DNA of 64,000 bases from Ancylomarina euxina. GTDB lineage: Bacteria; Bacteroidota; Bacteroidia; Bacteroidales; Marinifilaceae. The notes under the pieces were generated by a model. It ran no database searches and had not been told where the DNA came from. It saw only the letters and a list, made by a program, of their open reading frames with translations. This document shows positions 44,441 through 52,798 of the stretch, piece after piece (position 1 is the first letter of the stretch; every line of letters starts with the position of its first letter). The stretch spans positions 62,001-126,000 of the forward strand of contig NZ_QQWG01000006.1 in NCBI RefSeq assembly GCF_003863355.1, in the 5' to 3' direction. Both the position numbers and the translations under genes were made by a program.

Positions 44441-44475
44441 AAAAAAAAAGGCGCTTGGGGGAAGCTTGAGACGCC
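44441..44475 (-). terminator. possible terminator after the aldo/keto reductase
   Basis: The minus-strand hairpin GGCGT...GCGCC (5 bp, loop about 16 nt) is followed by T9. Weak stem, good T-tract. Confidence 0.5.
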
Positions 44476-44503
44476 ATATTAAAGTTTTAATCTGAGCCTT
44501 TAC

Positions 44504-45400
44504 TTAGGGCATATTTACTCCTGTTGCTTCATATATTCTAAACCATTGTTCATGACTCATCTCAATAACCAAGGCATCGACAGCCGTTTTAACACGCTCA
44601 ATTTTACTTGTTCCAATAATGGGCAACATGCCTACAGGATGCTTCAATAACCAAGCATAAATAACCTGATCGATATGCTGAAGCTCTAACTCATCAGCAA
44701 TCTCAACCAATACCTTAAAGATCTTCTGTCCTTTTTCTGTTTGAGGATTCAACAAACGGCCTCCTGCCAAAGGTGACCATGCCATTGGCTTAACTCTCTC
44801 CTTTAAGAAAAAATCCAGATTTCCATTTTCGAAGTGATCCAAACAATAAGGCGAAACTTCAACCTGATTGGTTACTAATCTTTCAACAGTATATGAATTT
44901 AGCATCTCAAATTGTTGGCTATTGAAATTAGATACGCCAAAATTCAAAACTTGACCTCTTCTTTTGAGATCAGAAAAAGCTCTTGCAACTTCTTCGGCAT
45001 TAAAAAAGGGTGACGGTCTATGCAGTAGCAATAAATCAAGATAATTAGTCTTCAAATTCTTCAACGAATTCTCAACCGAATCAACAATATGCTCATAAGA
45101 ATAATCGTAGGTCTTTAATTTTCGCTCTGGAAACTTATCCGACTTCAGCTTAATCCCACACTTGCTAATAATTTGAATCTCATTCCGCAATGAAGGCTTC
45201 AAACTTAAGGATTCACCAAATAAAGATTCACAAGAATAATTACCGTAAATATCAGCATGATCAAAACTTGTCACACCCAATTCTATTGCTTGTTCTGTGA
45301 GTTTCAACAATTGCTGATTAGAAAGCTTCCAATCAGCTAATCGCCAATGCCCCTGAACAATTCGAGATAATTTAAGATCGGGAGATAATTGTATTTGCAT
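44504..45400 (-). CDS. aldo/keto reductase
   Basis: 298 residues, TIM-barrel NADPH oxidoreductase of the YdhF type. Catalytic residues are visible: Asp in TSFDHADIYGNY, with its following Tyr, Lys in ISKCGIK and His in LLLLHRPSP. FGVSNFNSQQFEML and LPIIGTSKIERVKTAV belong to the substrate/NADP sites. Confidence 0.94.
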   Translation of the reverse strand: MQIQLSPDLKLSRIVQGHWRLADWKLSNQQLLKLTEQAIELGVTSFDHADIYGNYSCESLFGESLSLKPSLRNEIQIISKCGIKLKSDKFPERKLKTYDYSYEHIVDSVENSLKNLKTNYLDLLLLHRPSPFFNAEEVARAFSDLKRRGQVLNFGVSNFNSQQFEMLNSYTVERLVTNQVEVSPYCLDHFENGNLDFFLKERVKPMAWSPLAGGRLLNPQTEKGQKIFKVLVEIADELELQHIDQVIYAWLLKHPVGMLPIIGTSKIERVKTAVDALVIEMSHEQWFRIYEATGVNMP

Positions 45401-45455
45401 GATGCATCATATTTTAAGAGGGTAAGTAATCTGATATTTGAAAATGCAATTTATC

Positions 45456-45989
45456 CTATTTCTTCAAATCAACAAGCAATCTATTAATCGAAATCATATC
45501 AAACTCTCCAAATTGTTCCTCCTTATAATTCTTAATGAACTCTCTATTGATAAGAAATAACTTACTATTATAGGTATCTTGTGGGTAAGTGTTCTCTGCA
45601 TGAAAATCGTCGAATTTCTTGAAGTTTAAAGGGCAAGCCGATAATTCCCAGGCATCACCTTCCTGGTTCATAAATAATAGTGGCAAACCATGAGTTCGAC
45701 AGATAATAGGTCGGGCTTCGTACATCTGACAGATGTGATCAATCAAAAAATTACAATCGTCATGTTCTGTATCCAAATTCCTAAACTGCCGAGGCGGATT
45801 GGCTTTCAACTGTTTCAATATATTGAAGTATTCAACAGGCAGCACCTGAAAATTCATACAACACGACGAACAGCCTTTCTTGCAAGCCATTTCGTTTTTA
45901 TGTAATGCTCCAAGCTTTTTACTTAACTCGCTAATCTCGGTTCTTAATTGTAGGTATTTATCAACCTCCTGAAGGGCTTTCTCGTTCAT
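45456..45989 (-). CDS. YkgJ-type cysteine cluster protein
   Basis: 177 residues. The signature CKKGCSSCCMNFQVLPVEY (about 36-54), a downstream CRTHGLPLLF and ACPLNF form the zinc/iron chelating cluster of the YkgJ family. Function unknown. Followed 55 nt later by the aldo/keto reductase on the same strand. Confidence 0.92.
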   Translation of the reverse strand: MNEKALQEVDKYLQLRTEISELSKKLGALHKNEMACKKGCSSCCMNFQVLPVEYFNILKQLKANPPRQFRNLDTEHDDCNFLIDHICQMYEARPIICRTHGLPLLFMNQEGDAWELSACPLNFKKFDDFHAENTYPQDTYNSKLFLINREFIKNYKEEQFGEFDMISINRLLVDLKK

Positions 45990-46067
45990 CTTTCTATAAT
46001 TTTCAAATTTTTGATAAAGATAGAATCTTAATTTTGAAATTAGAAGATGAGAGGATATGCTAATGTG

Positions 46068-46811
46068 TTAATGTAGTAACTGATTATTTTTGCTGGCGCA
46101 ACCTTTAACCTTTGTGTAACTCAAATCAATAGGTAATTGCTTAACTAGCTCTATGCCTTCAGGATTAACCTTAGCCTGAAAGGCAAATACCTCAAGCCCA
46201 CTATCAACAGCTTTTCTAAGCGTTTCAGCATAGTCAGGATCAATATCCCATGCAGGACCAAAAACCGAAACATCTGAACGTTGAATCACATAAAACATGA
46301 CAGCACGCATGCCTCCAGCCTTCACCCTCATTAAGGTTTCCAAGTGTTTTTTACCACGTGTAGTCACAGCATCAGGGAAACGAGCGTACTCGCCCACTTT
46401 CATGCTAACATTCTTCACTTCAATAAAACAAACCTCTTGCTCATTTTTAGCATACACATCAAAACGAGAATCTTCAAATTTCACCTCCCTCCTGACTTCG
46501 GTATAAGATTCAAAACCTTCAATTTCCCCATCACAAAAGGCTTCATACGCCAATATATTGGGGCTGCCTGTGTTTATGCCTATCCAATCGCCATTCATAT
46601 AAATCATCTCCCAAGTATACTTCGTTTTTCTTTTCGGATCATCTACGTAAGTGAGATAAACCTCTGCACCTTCTTCTAAGCAGGTTTTCATACTCCCCGA
46701 ATTGGTGCAATGTGCAACAACAATTTCACCAGAATCAAGTTCTACATCTGCTAGAAATCGCTTATATCGTTTGATAAGCTTACCATGTACTAAAGGTTTT
46801 AAGAATTGCAT
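46068..46811 (-). CDS. sfsA: SfsA family nuclease
   Basis: 247 residues. SfsA family blocks are LVHGKLIKRYKRFLADVEL (N-terminal OB-fold), VAHCTNSGSMKTCLEEGAEV, FDVYAKNEQEVCFIEVKNVSM (nuclease-like core with Asp and ExK) and FPDAVTTRGKKHLETL. The family was named for sugar fermentation stimulation and has a nuclease-like fold. It is divergent from the ATP-grasp-like gene. Confidence 0.95.
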   Translation of the reverse strand: MQFLKPLVHGKLIKRYKRFLADVELDSGEIVVAHCTNSGSMKTCLEEGAEVYLTYVDDPKRKTKYTWEMIYMNGDWIGINTGSPNILAYEAFCDGEIEGFESYTEVRREVKFEDSRFDVYAKNEQEVCFIEVKNVSMKVGEYARFPDAVTTRGKKHLETLMRVKAGGMRAVMFYVIQRSDVSVFGPAWDIDPDYAETLRKAVDSGLEVFAFQAKVNPEGIELVKQLPIDLSYTKVKGCASKNNQLLH

Positions 46812-46906
46812 ATATTGGGGTATCTGTTTTAAATATTGAAGTTTGATAGATTAAAGCGAGGGCGTATATCCTTTATAAATTTGCTTTCAGCTTGAATCAG
46901 AAATAT

Positions 46907-46914
46907 TACTTTTG
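46907..46914 (+). promoter_or_regulatory. -7 box of the ATP-grasp-like gene
   Basis: TACTTTTG fits TAnnTTTG and lies 18 nt before the ATG. TTTG at 46880-46883 may be a distant -33 element (23-nt gap). Confidence 0.5.
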
Positions 46915-46932
46915 CGTTAAATATACAATCTT

Positions 46933-48159
46933 ATGAGTTGCAAAGCACCCCAAATATACATTTTCAATGCCACATGTGAGATGGCTATATCCAATGGAAC
47001 TGTTAGTTTTATGCCCAACAAAGTGCTAACTCGTTTTGAACAGGATCTGGATCTATTACCCATGTATTATGCCAAGCCTGACGATGTTATTTTAGTTCAT
47101 CAACTTCCTGATGCTCAATTTTTGAGTTTTATCGAAAGTAAGGGAATTCAAACACCGAGATTTCAACTTTTCCCTCAAGCCCTTACTGATCAGGCCTTCT
47201 TAAAGGAAGCAAAAGCGGGCTTGCAACCTTGGGGCTGGAGTCCTCGTATGCATTACCTACTGGCTCCCTTTAAAGATCAATGTCAACAAAGCTTTTTAAC
47301 TCAGCCCAATGCATACTGGCAACCTAAATTTAAGGAACTTTATAGCAGAGAAATGGCGCTTTCCTGTCTGCAACACTTTCTTCAGAACAATCGCTCTGAG
47401 CATTATATCTCAACCGATCTAATTCCTCAAATTTGTACCACCATTTCTGAAGTTGAAGCGCTACAAAACAAATGGCAACAGATCGTTATTAAGTCTCCCT
47501 GGAGTTCTTCGGGGCGAGGTTTGCAAATCTTACGTAAAGCTTTTATAAACAAATCAGTTGAACAAGCTCTGGGTGGAGTCTTAAAATCGCAGGGTTTTGT
47601 TATGGTTGAAGCTTTTGTTGACAAACAATTTGATTTCTCAATCCAATTTTATGCAGATGGTAATGGAGAACTCGATTTTAAAGGGTTCGCATTTTTTGAA
47701 ACCAATGATAATGGTCAATATCAATCCAATCTTTTAGGATTCATTCCTCACGCATTAAAACAGTTTCTAAATCCTATTATTCAAGAGGAATTAATATCAG
47801 GCTTGAAAGAAGCACTAAAAGCTCACAATATTCCCAATGACTATTGCGGCCATTTAGGAATCGACTGCATGCTTTTTATCGACACAAAGGGTATCGCTAA
47901 AATACAGCCCTGCCTTGAAATCAACCTTAGGTACAACATGAGCGTAATTGCCTCACATCTATCACAGTACTTACACCCTGATGCAAAAGGCAGCTATAAT
48001 ATCTTTGCCGAAAGTAAATCAGTCTTTATAAATTTTAATAAAAGAATGATTCAAGAACATCCTTTTGAATTTAAAGATGGGAAATGGTATAAGGGTTACC
48101 TGCCTCTGACAAGCCCAAACCAAGATAAACTCTTCGGTGCTTACGTTTTTCTTGACTAA
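46933..48159 (+). CDS. ATP-grasp-like protein of unknown function
   Basis: 408 residues, no signal peptide. The N-terminal part begins IYIFNATCEMAISNG and contains a conserved-looking GWSPRMHYLLAPF. The middle and C-terminal part look like an ATP-grasp fold: QIVIKSPWSSSGRGLQIL (ATP-binding lysine and glycine-rich loop, about residue 182), VMVEAFVDKQFDFSIQFY, then LGIDCMLFIDTKG and PCLEINLRYNMS (metal-binding Glu and Asn). Family members usually ligate a carboxylate to an amine or thiol. It has its own promoter and no operon partner. Confidence 0.75.
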   Translation: MSCKAPQIYIFNATCEMAISNGTVSFMPNKVLTRFEQDLDLLPMYYAKPDDVILVHQLPDAQFLSFIESKGIQTPRFQLFPQALTDQAFLKEAKAGLQPWGWSPRMHYLLAPFKDQCQQSFLTQPNAYWQPKFKELYSREMALSCLQHFLQNNRSEHYISTDLIPQICTTISEVEALQNKWQQIVIKSPWSSSGRGLQILRKAFINKSVEQALGGVLKSQGFVMVEAFVDKQFDFSIQFYADGNGELDFKGFAFFETNDNGQYQSNLLGFIPHALKQFLNPIIQEELISGLKEALKAHNIPNDYCGHLGIDCMLFIDTKGIAKIQPCLEINLRYNMSVIASHLSQYLHPDAKGSYNIFAESKSVFINFNKRMIQEHPFEFKDGKWYKGYLPLTSPNQDKLFGAYVFLD

Positions 48160-48410
48160 CAGAAGCTTTAAAACCGATTTCACGACACATTTAGAGTCTT
48201 TTCTAATATTGATTCTAAAAAAAAACTATTTCTTCTTCCATCTATTATGACAATAAATGCACTATGATCAAAAGTTATCGACTCATCTAGAACCCTATGC
48301 CCATGGGATATAGAGATGATTACATTAAGGATTAAGCATGAATAAAGCGATTGCTAAGTCAAACTTTTATCATAAATATTCACTATTTGAATAAAACTAT
48401 TGAAAAATAT
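48160..48410. other. intergenic region upstream of the cold-shock promoter
   Basis: AT-rich, no ORF or structure that I can support. Confidence 0.4.
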
Positions 48411-48442
48411 TTTGGATACTCAAATTATTACTATTACATTTG
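48411..48442 (+). promoter_or_regulatory. promoter of cspA-like gene with long 5' leader
   Basis: TTTG (48411-48414), 20 nt, TACATTTG (48435-48442) is an exact consensus. It leaves about 140 nt of untranslated leader before the cold-shock ORF. Long leaders that refold with temperature are known for cspA genes of other bacteria; that role here is inferred. Confidence 0.8.
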
Positions 48443-48588
48443 TTGCGTTGTGAAGCATTAACAAGAAGATAATATCATTAATATTCGTTACCGCCGTTCT
48501 CTTGAGGACAAAACTTAACTGAATCTTTACTTGTAATTATTGAAAGGAACGCTTTCCACAAATATTTATTATTTTAAAAAACATTACA

Positions 48589-48780
48589 ATGCAAGGAACA
48601 GTAAAATTCTTTAACGAAACTAAAGGTTTCGGTTTCATTAAGCCATCAGATTCAAGTGAAGACATTTTTGTACACTCTACAGGTCTTATTGACGAAATTC
48701 GTGAAGACGACAAAGTTGAGTACGATATGGAAAAAGGCCGTAAAGGTATGAACGCCGTAAACGTAAGAGTAATTGACTAA
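48589..48780 (+). CDS. cspA: cold-shock protein
   Basis: 63 residues, single cold-shock domain. RNP1 is KGFGFI (13-18) and RNP2 is DIFVH (25-29). It begins MQGTVKFFNETKGFGFIKP. Binds single-stranded RNA/DNA and melts RNA structure. The C-terminus GMNAVNVRVID is shared with the second cold-shock protein 0.4 kb away. Confidence 0.96.
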   Translation: MQGTVKFFNETKGFGFIKPSDSSEDIFVHSTGLIDEIREDDKVEYDMEKGRKGMNAVNVRVID

Positions 48781-48805
48781 TTCAGTTACTAAGATACATA
48801 AAGGA

Positions 48806-48830
48806 AACCACCTCTCAAGGTGGTTTTTTT
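48806..48830 (+). terminator. terminator after cspA
   Basis: A perfect 8-bp stem AACCACCT/AGGTGGTT, 4-nt loop, T7. Confidence 0.92.
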
Positions 48831-49123
48831 ATGCCTTTTTTTTTATAAACCAATCTGACTCATTATTGGAATAATAATATTCTCAGATCACTGCTAAAAA
48901 AAATTAGACTTTCCTTAGCGAAGAGAATTTTCAAAATAATTTACTTTATTATCTCTTAACCCGCGAACAACACAATTTGCATAACCTGTATTTTTCTAGT
49001 TGGTCCAGATGAAGCAAGCACAAATCAATTAGTCCTTTCACTAAAATATATAATCAGAAACCACCTTTAGGGGTGTTTTTTTGTACTCTATTTTTCCGTA
49101 CAAATTTTATATATCAATCAGGC
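48831..49123. other. intergenic region between two cold-shock genes
   Basis: No gene. A degenerate second copy of the cspA terminator-like sequence (AAACCACCTTTAGGGGTG, then T7) is at about 49059-49083. It suggests past duplication or a short separate transcript. Confidence 0.4.
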
Positions 49124-49161
49124 AAAAAAAAAGGATACAAATCTTTACGATAAGTATCCTT
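49124..49161 (-). terminator. terminator after the long cold-shock protein
   Basis: The minus-strand stem AAGGATAC/GTATCCTT (15-nt loop) is followed by T9. Confidence 0.85.
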
Positions 49162-49195
49162 GAATATTGAAGAACAGTTTAAAACTGTATCTGTG

Positions 49196-49651
49196 TTATT
49201 TCTTAATTAAAGTTACATTCACAGCATTCATGCCCTTAGGACCACGTTCTGTTTCAAAGTTAACTTTATCATTTTCATTCACTTGATCAACTAATCCATT
49301 GATATGAACAAAAATACTCTCTGCTGTTTCAGAATCCTTAATGAAACCATATCCTTTACTTGTATTAAAGAAAGTGACAGTTCCTTTGCGTAGTGGATCC
49401 TCAACATAACCTGCATTACTATTTCTAGCTCCAAGAACGATGCTTTCAGCATCAATTTCTACTTTTTTAGTTGGATCTGGAGGAGTTGACACAAGCTGTC
49501 CATTCTCATCAACATAGACTAGCATATCTTCAAAAGAAAGACCACCACCACTGGCTTTTCTTTCCTCTTTACGTTGTTCTTTTTCTTTTCTTTTTTTGAG
49601 TTTCTTTTTTTCTAACTCTTTTTTACCGAAAGTTTCTTTTGATCTGGCCAT
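49196..49651 (-). CDS. cold-shock-domain protein with charged N-terminal extension
   Basis: 151 residues. The cold-shock domain occupies about 87-151 (RKGTVTFFNTSKGYGFIKDS, with RNP2 SIFVH). The first 35 residues are extremely Lys/Glu/Arg-rich (GKKELEKKKLKKRKEKEQ) and likely form a helix or a disordered RNA-binding tail. Residues 35-85 form an unknown linker. It probably acts as an RNA-binding or chaperone protein. It faces the simple cspA gene convergently. Confidence 0.9.
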   Translation of the reverse strand: MARSKETFGKKELEKKKLKKRKEKEQRKEERKASGGGLSFEDMLVYVDENGQLVSTPPDPTKKVEIDAESIVLGARNSNAGYVEDPLRKGTVTFFNTSKGYGFIKDSETAESIFVHINGLVDQVNENDKVNFETERGPKGMNAVNVTLIKK

Positions 49652-49920
49652 TTAATTCTTTAGTTCTTTTACAATAATGTACCTATTAAGATTTAATCAC
49701 ATGACTACAGAGGCATCAAAGCCAAATCCTAATGGTGCTGCAAGGTACGGAAATTATTCAACTTTTACTTATTTTTTTTTAACTCATCAGTAAAATGAAA
49801 ATTTATATTTCATTGACTACCATTAAGAAAGTCAATCCTAAGAACAATTATATGTTTAGTTTTACACATTAATTGTGCTCTCAAGCCCTATATACTATCA
49901 ACTTACGCCTTAATATGAAC

Positions 49921-51102
49921 TCAAACTCTTTCATATCTTTTCAATGCAGAAACCATTCTTTCCAAACCTTCAAGTATGACAGCTTGAGGTGATCCAATAT
50001 TTAAACGCATAAAATTGTGCCCATTCAACCCAAATGAGATTCCTTTATTCATGGCTACTTCGGCTTCGTCAATTAGAATCTGATGTAAACATTCATCCTC
50101 TAAATTTAAAGCGGAAAAATCCAACCATAAAAGATATGTTCCTTCAGGCTCTACCACTTTTATAGTTGGTAAATGTTCCGCGAAATAAGACTTTACCAAT
50201 TCAACATTGCCTTTAAGATAAGTTATTAACTGATTAAGCCATTCTTTACCATGAGTATAAGCTGCCTCAAAAGCAACAGTTCCAAAAACATTTCCACTGT
50301 CAAGATGCAGACGAGAAGCTAAAGCTATAAATTGCTTGCGAAGCTTTCTATTGGGAATAATAGCAACCGAAGTTGACAAACCTGCAATATTAAAAGTTTT
50401 ACTAGGCGCCACAAAGGTCAAACTATTGTTGTGGGCATATGAGCTAATACTTGCAATGGGCGTATATTGATTAGGTTCAAACACAATATCGGAATGAATT
50501 TCATCTGCAATAATCAGAATCTTATTTTTCGCACAAATTGCCACCAGTTTTTTCAACTCTTCCTTTGTCCAAACTCTCCCTACTGGATTATGCGGATTCG
50601 ATATAATAATCATTTTGGTATCCTTGTCGATGCACTTTTCCAGATGCTCAAAATCCATCTTATAACATCCATTCTCAAAAGTAAGTTCGTTCTGAACCAA
50701 CACACGATCATTAGATTTTACTAAATGAAAAAAAGGATGATAAACAGGAGGCTGAATAATAATTTTATCCCCAGGATTTGTCAACGCCATAATTGCCATC
50801 GATATTCCTGTTAAAACACCTGGTGTAACTTTCAGCCACGAAGCTTCGATTCTATGATCGTGTTTATCTTTCATCCATTTAATCAGCGAAGAATAAAAGC
50901 TATCACTAAAAAAAGTATAAGCATATACGGGATGATTAAGTCTATCTTTCAAAGCATCACGAATAAAATCAGGAGATTCAAAATCCATATCGGCCACCCA
51001 AAGTGGCAAAATATTAACGGTACCGAAAAAAGTCTGAAGGGCATCATGTTTTACACTATTCGTATTTTTCCGATCTATTATTTTATCAAAATCGTATTGC
51101 AT
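49921..51102 (-). CDS. patB: PatB/MalY-type PLP-dependent C-S lyase
   Basis: 393 residues, fold type I aminotransferase. It starts MQYDFDKIIDRKNTNSVKHD and has LPLWVADMDFESP (typical of MalY/PatB), SNPHNPVGRVWTKEE, IADEIHSDIVF (PLP Asp) and the Schiff-base lysine in APSKTFNIAGLS. The family includes cystathionine beta-lyases and C-S lyases. The substrate could be cystathionine or another cysteine conjugate. Monocistronic. Confidence 0.92.
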   Translation of the reverse strand: MQYDFDKIIDRKNTNSVKHDALQTFFGTVNILPLWVADMDFESPDFIRDALKDRLNHPVYAYTFFSDSFYSSLIKWMKDKHDHRIEASWLKVTPGVLTGISMAIMALTNPGDKIIIQPPVYHPFFHLVKSNDRVLVQNELTFENGCYKMDFEHLEKCIDKDTKMIIISNPHNPVGRVWTKEELKKLVAICAKNKILIIADEIHSDIVFEPNQYTPIASISSYAHNNSLTFVAPSKTFNIAGLSTSVAIIPNRKLRKQFIALASRLHLDSGNVFGTVAFEAAYTHGKEWLNQLITYLKGNVELVKSYFAEHLPTIKVVEPEGTYLLWLDFSALNLEDECLHQILIDEAEVAMNKGISFGLNGHNFMRLNIGSPQAVILEGLERMVSALKRYERV

Positions 51103-51249
51103 ATAGATATTCTTACTTTTTAACTACTCAGGAATTAATTGATCGAAATTACACTTTTTACTTCTATCATTCAATTATTCTTAAAGATTTCAAGTCGTAA
51201 AATCAGATCATATCCTCTCTCTTACTATGTAAAATCATTACAGATAAGA

Positions 51250-51279
51250 TTTGAATTTCATTATTTTGTTTTACCTTTG
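51250..51279 (+). promoter_or_regulatory. candidate promoter of deoB
   Basis: TTTG (51250-51253), 18 nt, TACCTTTG (51272-51279). The spacing is 1 nt below the usual range. The leader to the deoB ATG would be about 175 nt and has no clear structure. Confidence 0.5.
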
Positions 51280-51459
51280 TCTCACTACAAACAACCACGA
51301 GGAAATCCCTCCGATTGAATATTCAGAAATAATATTGTAATCGAAAACAGATAACTAAGAGACCATAAACAATTGTTTTTTTTCAGTCTATGCTGATTTT
51401 TAGCCAGTTTATGATTATCCTACTCACAAGGCTATCTTAAATATATTTAAATTAAAGAT

Positions 51460-52641
51460 ATGATTCCTAAAATTGAACGTGCGACTATTGTAGTTCTTGA
51501 CAGTGCTGGTGTTGGGGCTTTACCTGATGCTGCTGATTTTGGCGATGTAGGCTCAAATACATTTGGAAATATTGCTAGCCATTGTGGCGGAATAAACCTT
51601 CCCAACATGCAAAAATTGGGCTTAGGTAATCTAACCGATATTCAAGGTGTTGAACCAACTAATAACGCAAATGGTGCTTATGGAAAAGCAGCTGAAGCAT
51701 CTAAAGGTAAGGATACAACAACTGGGCACTGGGAAATTGCAGGTGTGGCTATCGACAAGCCTTTCCCAACCTATAGCAATGGTTTTTCAGATGAAGTTAT
51801 TCGTCTTTTTGAAGAAAGAACCGGGCGTAAAGTCATGGCAAACAAACCTGCTTCAGGGACAGCAATTCTTGATGAGTATGGCGAGGAACACATGAAAACA
51901 GGGAACTGGATTCTTTATACATCTGCCGACCCTGTTTTTCAGGTAGCTGCACACGAAGAGATCGTTCCATTAGAAGAATTATATAAAGCTTGTGAAATTG
52001 CTTTAGAAATTTGTACCGAATTGGCTCCTGTAGCTCGAGTAATTGCTCGACCATTCATAGGTAGTGGTGAAGGCAAGTTCACTCGAACTGCTCATCGTCA
52101 TGATTTTTCAGTAACACCTCCTCGTCCAACCCTTCTTGATCGTTTATTGCAAAATAAACTGGATGTGATTGGTATTGGTAAAACCAGCGATATTTTTGCG
52201 GGTCAAGGAATATCTGATTCTCGTGGTACCAATAAAGACAATAATGATGGTGTTGCAAAAACACTTAAAGCTCTTGAGGAAGACACAAAAGGTCTGATCT
52301 TCACAAACCTTGTTGATTTCGACATGGCTTATGGTCACCGTAGAAATCCCGAAGGTTATAAGGCAGCTCTTGAAGAGTTCGACCAACAATTACCAGAAAT
52401 CCAAAGCCGTTTAAAAGAGGATGAAATTCTAATTCTAACTGCTGACCATGGTTGTGATCCAACTTATAAAGGAACAGATCATACTCGTGAATATATCCCT
52501 GTATTGGTTTATGGTAAAAATATCAAGACCAATATCAACCTGGGAACACGTACAACATTCGCTGATATAGCTTCGACTGTTGAAGAGTTATTACTAGGAA
52601 CACAATCAGAAGGTAGTTTCGCAAAAGACTTATACCTGTAA
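51460..52641 (+). CDS. deoB: phosphopentomutase
   Basis: Interconverts ribose/deoxyribose 1- and 5-phosphates in nucleoside salvage. 393 residues, alkaline-phosphatase-like fold. VVLDSAGVGALPDAADFGDVG holds a metal-binding Asp. The catalytic Thr lies in GKDTTTGHWE, FVDFDMAYGHRRNP is present (as NLVDFDMAYGHR), and ILTADHGCDPTYKGTDHTRE binds the second metal set. Followed by a good terminator. Confidence 0.97.
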   Translation: MIPKIERATIVVLDSAGVGALPDAADFGDVGSNTFGNIASHCGGINLPNMQKLGLGNLTDIQGVEPTNNANGAYGKAAEASKGKDTTTGHWEIAGVAIDKPFPTYSNGFSDEVIRLFEERTGRKVMANKPASGTAILDEYGEEHMKTGNWILYTSADPVFQVAAHEEIVPLEELYKACEIALEICTELAPVARVIARPFIGSGEGKFTRTAHRHDFSVTPPRPTLLDRLLQNKLDVIGIGKTSDIFAGQGISDSRGTNKDNNDGVAKTLKALEEDTKGLIFTNLVDFDMAYGHRRNPEGYKAALEEFDQQLPEIQSRLKEDEILILTADHGCDPTYKGTDHTREYIPVLVYGKNIKTNINLGTRTTFADIASTVEELLLGTQSEGSFAKDLYL

Positions 52642-52668
52642 GTTGCATTGTAATATTAATAGCGAAAG

Positions 52669-52696
52669 CCTTGGCATTTATGTCAAGGTTTTTTTT
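52669..52696 (+). terminator. terminator after deoB
   Basis: Stem CCTTGGCA/TGTCAAGG (8 bp, one G-U), 4-nt loop, T8. Confidence 0.85.
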
Positions 52697-52798
52697 GTTT
52701 TTATTTCTCTTCATTCATTAACAAAATAGTTACAATTCAGATTCATTAAATCCATATTTTTCAGTAATTTAAGAGGCAAAATCAATAAACAAGCATCT

